Counted from the first letter of the stretch, positions 26,532 through 34,507 are shown. The stretch: 64,000 bases of DNA from Pelosinus fermentans DSM 17108 (GCF_000271485.2 NZ_AKVN02000001.1:3683501-3747500); one strand, 5' to 3'. Numbers and translations are program-made. Notes: a model not told the origin generated them from the letters alone.

Positions 26532-28454
26532 CTAAAATATCGTTTTTAAACCAATCATATAATTTCGTCCGCCACAAGGCTTACCAGCAGCTGTATCATA
26601 GTACTTATCAAGTATATTATTTACCGTTAAAAAAGCAGTATTACTCTTATCTAATTTATAATTAAGATTTGCATCCCATAGCCAATAGCTTTTTTCAATA
26701 AATTCACTATTGGTTCGTCCCATAACAGCCGTGCCCCTTATATCGGCATTTATTTTCTTAGAGCTATAAGACATACCAATGTTCCATGTTTCATCTGCTA
26801 TATTTTTATCTCTTACAAAATCACTATCATATTGGGTTTTGTTCCTAACATGTAAATAATTATAACCAATAGAGGTTTTTATTTTAGAGGTAAGTTGCTT
26901 AGTTAACTGTAGTTCAAAGCCATCAGCCTTCTGCTTATCAACATTAGAAGGCGTCCAATACTCTATTGCAGGATTTGTACTAACGTTTTTCCAGGCAATT
27001 GCATCATTTAGCCTACGAGTAAAAGCTGAAAAATTTCCTTCTAGTGTATTATCAAACTTGTGATTCACACCAATCTCAGCACTCCATCCAGTTTCCGGTT
27101 TTAAAGCAGGATTCCCATCATAATGGGTCTCTGGTGATCCTGGATAGTAAGAGTCTGCAGGATCAACTGATGACGGCCAGTATAAATCATCAAAGCGTGG
27201 TGTTTGAAAGACCTTGCCCCATGATGCATAATAAGTAGTACGATCACTTTGTTTATAATTTGCTCCTAACTGTGGCGTTGTTTTATTTCCGTATGTATCG
27301 CTATTATCATAACGAAGTCCTGGAAGAATACTAAATTTATTTGTTATATTCCATCGATCCTGTAAATAAATCGCTTTTACGGTACTATCTTTACTCTTAT
27401 AATCACTACTTTCAATCTCATCTTTTCGCCAGTCAATTCCTGCTGTCAACATATTTTGCTCATCAATCTTAGAGTTCAATTGATAATTAAATCCCTTGGT
27501 TCTGACATCATGGTCATATCTCTCCCAAGTATTATCCCCTAATCCAACACGATGGTTGGCATTTTGATAAAATTTAATTTGATAATCAGTTTTAGTAGAA
27601 AGATTTTCTGTATAAGTGAAATCCCAATTGTGCTGGTTCGTATTTTCATATTTATTCTTTACTTTAGCTTCATTTTGATGATCAAAATTTTCATAAGTAA
27701 AACTTAGATTACCATTATTGATCTTCTGATCCAACCGCAGCGTATAAGCTTCTTGGTCACTACCTGTGTACCTATATAATTTATTATTTCCATCTGAATA
27801 ATCACCCATTTGTCTTTTATCTGCAGTAAAAAACCAACTTAAATTACCTTCTTTGCCCTCATTAATTAATGTATAATTATCACCATTCCAATTCCCGCCT
27901 GCTATTTTTACCGTTGTTTGGTTCTTCTCTCCTTTTTTAGTAATAATATTGATTACACCACCAACAGCATCGGCACCATATAAGGCTGATCGGCCGCTTT
28001 TTACTATTTCAATACGTTCAATATTTTCGATGCCGATTAAACCTGTTAAATTAGAAGTAGCCATACCAAATCCGCCTATACCATTCGGTAGGTTCATACG
28101 TCTACCATCAATCATAACAACCACTTGTTCACTTCCATTAATAAACGCGGCACTAATACTCCCAGGAGTACCGTTAGATCCTATCTGTACTCCCGGGATA
28201 TGCTGTAGAACTTCTCCTACATTATGATAATTCCCTTTTTCAATCTGCCCTTTTGTGATTACCGTTACATTAGCTGCGACTTCAGATAGTTTTGTAGGTA
28301 CCCGATTAGCTGTTACCACCAGTTGATCAAAGGAATAACTTTCTGTTTCTTCACTCTCAGTCGCATACGCTCCTGATACTGGCAGCGAGATAAAACCACT
28401 TACTATACAGGCATATATCATAGCCTTTTTTTTAATTCCTATGTGTTTATCCAC
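26532..28454 (-). CDS. btuB: TonB-dependent outer-membrane receptor (BtuB-like)
   Basis: 640 aa. Signal peptide about 1-31; TonB box in FDQLVVTAN at 42-50; plug domain with LQHIPGVQI and RIEIVKSGRSALYGADAVGGVINIITKK; then a beta-barrel of alternating residues closing with the aromatic C-terminus YMIGLKTIF, as needed for outer-membrane assembly. BtuB-sized. This gene shows directly that the organism has an outer membrane. Cargo inferred as corrinoid or metal tetrapyrrole from riboswitch B and partner genes. Confidence 0.92.
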   Translation of the reverse strand: MDKHIGIKKKAMIYACIVSGFISLPVSGAYATESEETESYSFDQLVVTANRVPTKLSEVAANVTVITKGQIEKGNYHNVGEVLQHIPGVQIGSNGTPGSISAAFINGSEQVVVMIDGRRMNLPNGIGGFGMATSNLTGLIGIENIERIEIVKSGRSALYGADAVGGVINIITKKGEKNQTTVKIAGGNWNGDNYTLINEGKEGNLSWFFTADKRQMGDYSDGNNKLYRYTGSDQEAYTLRLDQKINNGNLSFTYENFDHQNEAKVKNKYENTNQHNWDFTYTENLSTKTDYQIKFYQNANHRVGLGDNTWERYDHDVRTKGFNYQLNSKIDEQNMLTAGIDWRKDEIESSDYKSKDSTVKAIYLQDRWNITNKFSILPGLRYDNSDTYGNKTTPQLGANYKQSDRTTYYASWGKVFQTPRFDDLYWPSSVDPADSYYPGSPETHYDGNPALKPETGWSAEIGVNHKFDNTLEGNFSAFTRRLNDAIAWKNVSTNPAIEYWTPSNVDKQKADGFELQLTKQLTSKIKTSIGYNYLHVRNKTQYDSDFVRDKNIADETWNIGMSYSSKKINADIRGTAVMGRTNSEFIEKSYWLWDANLNYKLDKSNTAFLTVNNILDKYYDTAAGKPCGGRNYMIGLKTIF

Positions 28455-28485
28455 TACTTTCCTCCTACTTATTTTTGTTCTGTCG

Positions 28486-29808
28486 TTACGTTGCCACTAC
28501 TTTTTTACATATTTCTATCTTTTTCTGTCCTTGTATATACTGGTTCCATAAGCTCGCAACCATATGACTGGTTCCTTGCAACCCCATAAATGGCCGATTT
28601 TTAAGGATCATTTCGTCGTATACAGGTGAAGAGATATGCTGATATGCCACATCTTTCACTGCTTTTTGATGCAGAATCGCTTTTTCTCTACTGCTTGCCA
28701 TCAGCAATCCGCCTCGTAAGCCGGCCAAGTGTTGTTCTATTTTCTGCTGATCCTTATATGCATCCAACACAATACCAATATATTCAGGATAACTCTGCTT
28801 AAAGGGAACGCCATTTTGCAATACGGTTATGATTTTCTTTGCATTCATCCACTCCCCTCGTACTGCCTGAGATATAGAAAAGGCTACGGAGGCAGGGGCA
28901 GCAATGAAAATGCTGTCGAACCAGATATTCCCCCAAATCTCTTGCTGCTCTTTATTCATAATGTCATGTTTTTGTTCTAGACCATTCGCTTCTTGTTGAA
29001 GAGCTTTTAGTCCAGTACTTTCCCCCGACAGATAATAATCAATCGCTTTTAGCCAGCTCAAGGAACCTTGTATGCCATAAGGGGGCAATAAGGAGACATA
29101 GGGCATATCATACTGCTCTTCCAGCAGCTCTGCCAGCTCACGTCCTAGTTCATCATGAACTACAATATTCAGCTGCGCCTGAGTCATATTGGTAATTTCC
29201 TGCATCGTACTTCCTGCCCCCGGGCAAGCAATTACCTCATAACCAGCTAAGGTCAGCATACGCCGCAGCTCCTGCAGGTCATGGGCTGCATTATAATAAC
29301 CAACACTGCATCCTAAAAGATTAACCGTCCTCGGCTTTATAGCAGTACGCAACTGCAGGGGCACCTCACGAAAATAGGCTTTGGCAGCTGCCTGATATCC
29401 GGCCCAAAATCCCTCTTCCAAATCATGACGATCCAGGCAAATCACAGGACAATTCAGATCTGCCTGCTTGGCAATCTGCAAAAGATTCTCATTCCGAGTA
29501 CTGTCAGTACAGCTGTTCGCCAGCAGCACTACAGATGGCTGAGCCGTCTGTTTTATTGATTGTAAAATATGCAGCAAATACTGCTCTGTACCAGAAAATA
29601 TAGCATCTTTATTCCTTTGGGAACAAAAGAAGCGCATTCTTGCTGTTGGACATTGTTTTTCGATATACTCATGAGCTGAAAAATAACACCACAAGGAACT
29701 GTTAAGCACCATTACAGCATCTGGAATACCTGCAAAAAAGGTTGATGCACCTGTCAATCCACAACTATTGCCCTCTTTGCACATATAGGTTGAAAGACTC
29801 GTAACCAT
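28486..29808 (-). CDS. Nitrogenase component-1-like protein (NifD/BchB superfamily)
   Basis: 440 aa. Three cysteines are spaced like the cluster ligands of the superfamily: Cys16 (NSCGLTGASTFFAGI), Cys41 (NSSLWC) and Cys100 (LLANSCTDS). DAIFSGTEQYLLHIL matches the position of the 'VFGG..KL' motif. There is no homocitrate-type cofactor signature I can see. Start ATG 29808 with GGGAGG 8 nt upstream; the open reading continues 12 codons further upstream into the riboswitch terminator region. First gene after riboswitch B, 31 bp before the receptor gene. No NifH-like reductase gene is nearby, so electron donor and reaction are unknown; tetrapyrrole-ring reduction or metal handling is inferred. 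Confidence 0.82.
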   Translation of the reverse strand: MVTSLSTYMCKEGNSCGLTGASTFFAGIPDAVMVLNSSLWCYFSAHEYIEKQCPTARMRFFCSQRNKDAIFSGTEQYLLHILQSIKQTAQPSVVLLANSCTDSTRNENLLQIAKQADLNCPVICLDRHDLEEGFWAGYQAAAKAYFREVPLQLRTAIKPRTVNLLGCSVGYYNAAHDLQELRRMLTLAGYEVIACPGAGSTMQEITNMTQAQLNIVVHDELGRELAELLEEQYDMPYVSLLPPYGIQGSLSWLKAIDYYLSGESTGLKALQQEANGLEQKHDIMNKEQQEIWGNIWFDSIFIAAPASVAFSISQAVRGEWMNAKKIITVLQNGVPFKQSYPEYIGIVLDAYKDQQKIEQHLAGLRGGLLMASSREKAILHQKAVKDVAYQHISSPVYDEMILKNRPFMGLQGTSHMVASLWNQYIQGQKKIEICKKVVAT

Positions 29809-29851
29809 ACACAGTACCTCCCTTTTTTTGCAGTTCTCCAACAATACCCAT

Positions 29852-29888
29852 AAAAAAATCTCTTAACCCAAAAAGGCCAAGAGATTTT
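29852..29888 (-). terminator. Riboswitch B terminator
   Basis: AAATCTCTT/AAGAGATTT stem followed by TTTTTTT on the minus strand, between aptamer B and the nitrogenase-like gene. Confidence 0.88.
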
Positions 29889-29969
29889 ACAATAGCATAA
29901 AGCAAATAGTAATCCCGACGTATATATACGTCGGGGAAAAATAAGCACAATAAAAAAACTATCGTACAA

Positions 29970-30177
29970 ATCCCCTCCCCATCTCTCGCAGGTTCTAACG
30001 GTGATTGCTATATAGGCAGTTCTCCTGACTTAGAATCATTGCTTCCCCATACCTTCCCAAGACCGTTGTCTCAGTGGCATAATCATGGGTTCACTCCTCA
30101 TTACAGTGGCGGGACCGTGCCGGAATGAAACCGGACTTCCCTATTAAGCCCCAAAGGGCACCTATACCATCCATATG
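29970..30177 (-). ncRNA. Cobalamin riboswitch B, upstream of the nitrogenase-like/TonB operon
   Basis: B12 box AGTCAGGAGAACTGCCTAT, core GGTCCCGCCACTGTAATGAG and 5' element TAATAGGGAAGTCCGGT, all on the minus strand; 3' tail ACCTGCGAGAGATGGGGAGG. It controls the long operon reaching at least to tonB (17.4 kb). Confidence 0.95.
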
Positions 30178-30200
30178 AATTTTTATACGTTATAAGATTC

Positions 30201-30229
30201 ACTTTATAATATCTTTAAAGAATTGTCAA
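30201..30229 (-). promoter_or_regulatory. Promoter of riboswitch B operon
   Basis: TTGACA (30224-30229), 17-bp spacer, TAAAGT (30201-30206) on the minus strand. The surrounding 45 bp are nearly identical to the promoter of riboswitch F at 55.55 kb. Confidence 0.75.
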
Positions 30230-30253
30230 GCAATTCACTGGTAACAAATTCTT

Positions 30254-30787
30254 TTAAAATTCTATCCCTTTTTGAGCCTTTATGCCCTTTTTATAAGGAT
30301 GTTTAATCTCTTTCATTTCTGTTACTAAATCCGCTTTATCAATAATCTCAGGGCGGACATCCCGCCCTGTCAGCACAAGATGCAAAGCAGAGGGCTTGTC
30401 CTCCAATAATTTTAATACTGCTTCTAGAGATATAACGTCAAACTTAATCGCATAGTTAATTTCATCTAAAATAATCATATCCCACTGGTTTGATACAATT
30501 TCTTTTCGAGCCATCGCCAAAGCTTCTTCAGCTGCATGACGATGATCAGCCATAGCATCTTCATTCGCATTGCGAACAAAACCTTCCCCCATCTGACGCA
30601 TTACAAAATTAGGTCCCAAAGCCTCTGCCGTTTTTAATTCCCCATACTTCCAGCTGCCTTTAATAAACTGTATGATCAGCACTTTGAACCCCTGTCCCCA
30701 AGCCCTTAGTCCAAGACCTAAAGCTGCTGTTGTTTTCCCTTTGCCATTTCCTGTATTAACAAGAATTAAGCCATGTCTGTTTTCCAT
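30254..30787 (-). CDS. cobO: Corrinoid adenosyltransferase (cob(I)yrinic acid a,c-diamide type)
   Basis: 177 aa CobO/BtuR-family enzyme. It transfers the adenosyl group of ATP to cob(I)alamin-type corrinoids, producing the coenzyme form that the riboswitches and the mutase use. P-loop GNGKGKTTAALG (13-24), DMIILDEINYAIKF Walker B-like, and LVLTGRDVRPEIIDKADLVTEM at the C-terminus. GGGGGGATT precedes the ATG. It lies upstream of riboswitch B, not under it. Its own promoter is not obvious. Confidence 0.93.
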   Translation of the reverse strand: MENRHGLILVNTGNGKGKTTAALGLGLRAWGQGFKVLIIQFIKGSWKYGELKTAEALGPNFVMRQMGEGFVRNANEDAMADHRHAAEEALAMARKEIVSNQWDMIILDEINYAIKFDVISLEAVLKLLEDKPSALHLVLTGRDVRPEIIDKADLVTEMKEIKHPYKKGIKAQKGIEF

Positions 30788-30888
30788 ATAAATCCCCCCT
30801 CTTTTCTTACTATATCATGTTATTAGCAGTCAATATATACCTTTTTCACTTCAACTGTCGTGAGTTCCGATTAATGCGTTTGTTATTC

Positions 30889-31107
30889 TTATTTCCATAA
30901 TGTTAAGTAATAATTTTTGCCACGCACTAAAGCATCCTTCCAGGTCTGGTTGAGTGCAATAAAAACGATTCCCCGCACTTGGACATGCTCTTTCTCTAAA
31001 TCAACGGCTAAAGTGTCAATCCCCACATGTGACTTTACTCTTCCTCCCCAATAAAACGCAAAGGGAGGAAGCAGGTACCTGCTGAATTGTGCGCCACAGC
31101 ATTCCAC
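30889..31107 (-). pseudogene. Possible degraded heavy-metal-associated domain gene
   Basis: A 72-codon open stretch contains VKSHVGIDTLAVDLEKEHVQ, which resembles the second half of HMA/CopZ domains, and VECCGA upstream where a metal CxxC would be. The intervening part (SRYLLPPFAFYWGG) does not fit, and an alternative frame holds a better-placed ribosome site and ATG, so frameshifts are suspected. It sits between cobO and cbiK, where a metal chaperone would make sense. Weak call; could be fortuitous. Confidence 0.25.
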
Positions 31108-31246
31108 ACGCCAGACATACTGCAGCTGTAGCTTCTTTTCATTGTAATGACATTCTTTTTACTGATTGCCATAAGTAAACACCAACTCCTCTAAATCACC
31201 TGCACATCCTTTCTTTATTCTTATCAAATACAGATAAAATTTATAG

Positions 31247-31281
31247 AATAGCTAGATATTTACAAGAAACATCTAGCTATT
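31247..31281 (-). terminator. Terminator downstream of the cytoplasmic cbiK
   Basis: AATAGCTAGAT/ATCTAGCTATT 11-bp perfect stem, followed on the minus strand by CTATAAATTTT. It ends the riboswitch C unit. Confidence 0.6.
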
Positions 31282-31313
31282 ACTGTTATTTATCTATGCA
31301 ATTATCTTATTTA

Positions 31314-32153
31314 TTAATGCTTGCACATACCATGTCCGGCTTTTTGACTCATAGCGTCCTTAAGATGCTGCACATACAGATCTTGAATCTTCGTATTTTC
31401 TCCTAAGCCATGGAGATAGACATCCACTGTGAAACCTGCCTTTACTAGCTGAGATTTCGCAGAATCTTCCTCATCGCCAGCCATGTCATTATTGACATGA
31501 TCACCGGCAACCAGCATAAATGGCATCAATGTTACTTTCTTGATATTCCGTTTTTTTAACTTTGCAATCACACTTTCCAGCGGAGGGAACCCTTCTACGG
31601 TATATACAAATACATGATTCAGCCCGGCTTCTTCCATCTTCATTTGTAATGCAGCATAAGCTGTATTAGCAGGATGTACGCCTCCATGTCCCATAAACAC
31701 AATGGCTTCTTGACTTTCCACATTAGGCAATTGTGCCGTCAAAGCCTCAATTGCTTCAACATAATCATCTGGTCTGTCTTCCTGTCCGGTATAATACAGC
31801 AAAGGACGGCCGATTACAAGCTTGTCAAATGCTTTTTGGTGCCCATGAATGTACTGTATGACGATTTTTTTGATCTTGTCGAATTCTTCGCCGCCAACCA
31901 CATGTAAGGGCTGAACATATACTTCTTTGTATCCTTCATCCTCCAGCCTTTGGATTGCTTCTGTTTCTGTATCAATGTGAATACCGTCTCTGGCTGCTAA
32001 CCTTTTGATAACGATTCGGGATGTAAAGGCTCTGCGTACTTCATATTCGGGAAAATTCGCTTTGATCTTATTCTCCACGCTTTCAATATTGAGTCGTAAC
32101 CCTTCCTGATAGGTTGTACCAAAACTCACAACTACAATAGCCTTTTTCATCAT
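31314..32153 (-). CDS. cbiK: Cytoplasmic sirohydrochlorin cobaltochelatase
   Basis: 279 aa CbiK without signal peptide: starts MMKKAIVVVSFGTTYQEGLR. Conserved histidines in FMGHGGVHPANTA and GDHVNNDMAGDEEDS. Strongly similar to the exported paralogue at 14164 from its VVVSFGTT onwards, so the pair arose by duplication. It inserts Co2+ into sirohydrochlorin early in anaerobic B12 synthesis. AAGGAG lies 6 nt before ATG. Single gene behind riboswitch C, ending in MCKH, which may add metal-binding residues. Confidence 0.93.
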   Translation of the reverse strand: MMKKAIVVVSFGTTYQEGLRLNIESVENKIKANFPEYEVRRAFTSRIVIKRLAARDGIHIDTETEAIQRLEDEGYKEVYVQPLHVVGGEEFDKIKKIVIQYIHGHQKAFDKLVIGRPLLYYTGQEDRPDDYVEAIEALTAQLPNVESQEAIVFMGHGGVHPANTAYAALQMKMEEAGLNHVFVYTVEGFPPLESVIAKLKKRNIKKVTLMPFMLVAGDHVNNDMAGDEEDSAKSQLVKAGFTVDVYLHGLGENTKIQDLYVQHLKDAMSQKAGHGMCKH

Positions 32154-32195
32154 TAGCCACTCCTTATTTCTTCTTCTCTGCTAGTGAATACATAT

Positions 32196-32230
32196 AAAAA
32201 ATCTCCTAACCAATTGGTTAAGAGATTGAA
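32196..32230 (-). terminator. Riboswitch C terminator
   Basis: AATCTCTTAACC/GGTTAGGAGATT stem followed by TTTTTATATG on the minus strand, ahead of cbiK. Confidence 0.85.
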
Positions 32231-32311
32231 GCTTATCATTAAGTAATCTGACTCATTCTATAAAAATTCCAGCCTATGTGCCAGAAAAAATACAACTAAC
32301 ATCTGTACTTA

Positions 32312-32516
32312 ATCCCCTCCCCATCACTCGCAGGTCAATTGGTGATTGTTATATAGGCAGTTCTCCTGACTTAGAATCATCGCTTCCTCAAACCTTCCCA
32401 AGATTTTATCTCAGTGGTAAAACTAGGGGAAGCTCCTCATTACAGTGGCGGGACCGCGTCGGCATGTAACCGAACTTCCCTATTAAGCCCTAACGGGCAC
32501 CTATACCATCCATATG
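32312..32516 (-). ncRNA. Cobalamin riboswitch C, upstream of cytoplasmic cbiK
   Basis: B12 box AGTCAGGAGAACTGCCTAT, core GGTCCCGCCACTGTAATGAG and 5' domain TAATAGGGAAGTTCGGT on the minus strand. Confidence 0.95.
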
Positions 32517-32524
32517 TACTTTTT

Positions 32525-32560
32525 ATCATACCGCTTGTATCGTATAACAAGCGGTATGAT
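32525..32560. promoter_or_regulatory. Perfect 14-bp inverted repeat centred on the -10 box of promoter C
   Basis: Arms 32525-32538 (ATCATACCGCTTGT) and 32547-32560 (ACAAGCGGTATGAT) with an 8-base loop that contains the -10 TACGAT. The right arm fills the -35/-10 spacer and the left arm covers the expected start of transcription. No T-run follows on either strand, so it is a poor terminator; an operator is more likely (inference). Confidence 0.55.
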
Positions 32561-32567
32561 TTGTCAA
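32539..32567 (-). promoter_or_regulatory. Promoter of riboswitch C unit
   Basis: TTGACA (32562-32567), 17-bp spacer, TACGAT (32539-32544), minus strand; 14 bp downstream of the preceding gene's stop. Confidence 0.75.
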
Positions 32568-32580
32568 TGCAAGAGATTCA

Positions 32581-33561
32581 TTACTGAAATAGCTGTGGAT
32601 AAAAAGCTTTGGCTAACCATTGAACCGTTTTACCGCTTCTAATTCCTCCATTCATATCATTGAAAGAAAAAATAACAAATCGTCGCTTCTTGATTGCTTC
32701 TACCTCCGATAATGCCGGATTCTTTACAAGCATTTGTATTGTCTCTTGGGCTGATGATGCAGCATGTTCATTAATCACAATCACCTCTGGATTGCGTCTT
32801 ATGATCTCCTGCCAGTCTGTTTTTCCCCAGCTTTTTTCTAAATTTCCAAAAACATTATCACCGCCCGCCAAACGTATTAAATCACTTTCCAGCGATCTTC
32901 CTGCAATTAAAACTTGATTCCCTGCCGCTGCATCAATTACCATAAATTTGACCCGTTTATCGATAATATCAGTTTTTTCTTTAACTAGCTGAATCTCATT
33001 TTTTATATTTTTAATGAGATCCTGTGCTTTTGCTTCAACATGAAAAATTTTTCCGATATTGTTAATATCATTATACACTTCCTGAACCGTTGCATGCTCC
33101 TTAAGTCCCCCTTGGGTGATATAGGACTTAATATTTTGCTTTTCCAGAACATCCACAGTACCAATCCACTTATCCTCAAAGGCATCATTATAGCCATAAA
33201 TAAAATCCGGTTTTACTGCTAATAAGGTATCCTTTGAAGGATACCTATCCGATAGGACTTGAATTTTGTTATATTGTTCCTTGTATTCAGCCTGAATTTC
33301 ACCGTCCATATGGGCTGCTCCTACTATTTTGTCCGAAAGACCCAGAGCCAGCATAATCTCAGTGGCATGCTGGTTCAAAGTAACTACTCGCTGAGGAACA
33401 GTTACAAATTCAATCACACGTTTATGATTGTTTATCATAACCCTCCCTTGTTGTTCTTTAGAACCATCATTCGTAACTTGTTTATTTATGCAGCCGATTA
33501 ATAAAAATGATACCAGCACTAGCATCGCCAAAAACAGATACTGTTTTTTTGTTATACTCAT
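32581..33561 (-). CDS. BtuF/FecB-type binding lipoprotein (orphan)
   Basis: 326 aa. Lipobox FLLIGC around residue 24-25. KRVIEFVTVPQRVVTLNQHATEIMLALG and AVKPDFIYGYNDAFED mark a cluster A-II binding protein for an iron complex or corrinoid. Of two adjacent ATGs, the second (33561) has AGGAGG at the better distance of 5 nt. No permease or ATPase is adjacent, so it presumably delivers to one of the two BtuCD-like importers in this region. It lies downstream of the tandem riboswitches D/E, but a small gene and a modest terminator intervene. Confidence 0.88.
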   Translation of the reverse strand: MSITKKQYLFLAMLVLVSFLLIGCINKQVTNDGSKEQQGRVMINNHKRVIEFVTVPQRVVTLNQHATEIMLALGLSDKIVGAAHMDGEIQAEYKEQYNKIQVLSDRYPSKDTLLAVKPDFIYGYNDAFEDKWIGTVDVLEKQNIKSYITQGGLKEHATVQEVYNDINNIGKIFHVEAKAQDLIKNIKNEIQLVKEKTDIIDKRVKFMVIDAAAGNQVLIAGRSLESDLIRLAGGDNVFGNLEKSWGKTDWQEIIRRNPEVIVINEHAASSAQETIQMLVKNPALSEVEAIKKRRFVIFSFNDMNGGIRSGKTVQWLAKAFYPQLFQ

Positions 33562-33639
33562 CATTTCCTCCTAAAACAAATTTAATTTGGTATTCATAAC
33601 TCCACTTTTAAATATAAAGGCTTACTGTCCTTAAATGAA

Positions 33640-33668
33640 AATCCTCCAGCAACAAGAGCCGGAGGATT
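33640..33668 (-). terminator. Terminator after the 53-aa reading frame
   Basis: AATCCTCC/GGAGGATT stem with a 13-base loop, followed by TTCATTT on the minus strand. Moderate strength; readthrough to the binding-protein gene is plausible. Confidence 0.6.
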
Positions 33669-33721
33669 CACCAAACATTTCCTCACAATCTTTAGCCCAG
33701 GCTAGTACTATATGCTTACTT

Positions 33722-33883
33722 TTAAGACAAAACAGCCATGTCCCAGAACCATTGTGTCTTTGTAATATCCTTCGTTCGTATTTCCTTTTTAGTCTTTTGA
33801 TTGTCTTGTTTAATTGCAAAACCTTTCTTATATTGCTGCTGTATCCCCATAAGTTCTCTTGCCATTTCACTTGTTAATTCCAT
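33722..33883 (-). CDS. 53-residue protein of unknown function under tandem riboswitch control
   Basis: Reads MELTSEMARELMGIQQQYKK, then a Lys/Arg/Thr-rich middle and KTQWFWDMAVLS at the end. GGAGG sits exactly 8 nt upstream of ATG, better than any other start in this leader. It is soluble, basic and likely helical, with no signal. It is the first reading frame after riboswitches E and D, and a terminator follows. It could be a real small protein or a leader peptide influencing the binding-protein gene. A longer overlapping frame in the same stretch has no ribosome site. Confidence 0.45.
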   Translation of the reverse strand: MELTSEMARELMGIQQQYKKGFAIKQDNQKTKKEIRTKDITKTQWFWDMAVLS

Positions 33884-33928
33884 TTTATATACCTCCAAAG
33901 GATTTATGATTTTTTCATTTTTTCAATG

Positions 33929-33992
33929 TAAAAATGGATCTCTCTTATAATCATCTTTAGCCATAAAGAGATGATTATAAGAGAAATCCATT
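33929..33992 (-). terminator. Riboswitch D terminator
   Basis: Long stem reading ATGGATTTCTCTTATAATCA on the minus strand against TGATTATAAGAGAGATCCAT, then TTTTTAC. It is the longest expression-platform hairpin among the seven. Confidence 0.88.
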
Positions 33993-34053
33993 ATGCTTAA
34001 CTATTTTAAGTAAAAGACAACCCAAAATAGCCTATAAAGTAGACGCCTCAAAT

Positions 34054-34256
34054 AATCCCCTTCCTATTTCCTCGTAGGTCAAACGGTGATTGTCAAATAG
34101 GCAGTTCTCCTGGCTCTGGATCATCGCGCACTCAAACCTTCCCAGGAAATTCATCCCAGTGGCATATCTTGAGGTTGCTCACCAATACAGTGGCGGGACC
34201 GCGCCGGCTTTTAACCGGACTTCCCTATTAAGCCCTTGCGGGCACCTATCTCTTTC
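34054..34256 (-). ncRNA. Cobalamin riboswitch D (second of a tandem pair)
   Basis: B12 box AGCCAGGAGAACTGCCTAT, core GGTCCCGCCACTGTATTGG and 5' domain TAATAGGGAAGTCCGGT. It lies about 250 bp downstream of riboswitch E on the same strand, with its own terminator but no TTGACA-N17-TAnnnT promoter in the gap. Flanking bases just 3' of the aptamer also resemble those of E, consistent with tandem duplication. Confidence 0.93.
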
Positions 34257-34373
34257 TATTCTTTTTTTAGTAGAAACCACTGGAGTAAAATTTAATTTGA
34301 CTCTAAAAGAAGCAAATCCCTATATTACACCACCTTTTAAGAATCGTAATTTCTTCAGTTCGACTTTTGACAA

Positions 34374-34447
34374 AATAAAAAATAGATTTCTCAACTAGTC
34401 AAACCTAACTCTTCCCTGGAAGAATTGACTATTTGAGAAACCTATTT
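34374..34447 (-). terminator. Riboswitch E terminator
   Basis: Imperfect stem beginning AATAGGTTTCTCAAATAGTC on the minus strand, closing GACTAGTTGAGAAATCTATT and followed by TTTTATTTTG. It lies between the two tandem aptamers. Confidence 0.85.
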
Positions 34448-34507
34448 TTTTCACTGGTTTCAGTTGAATGACAACCTGAAACGAACCTATCAAATAGATG
34501 CCTCGAA

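Noticed and set aside
32525-32560. Terminator for the orphan binding-protein gene
   Set aside because: Although 20 bp past the stop, neither side has a T-run and the hairpin coincides with a well-formed promoter; an operator fits better.
33631-33870. 79-codon minus-strand frame overlapping the 53-aa gene
   Set aside because: No ribosome site, and it reads through the terminator hairpin; the shifted 53-aa frame has an excellent start.
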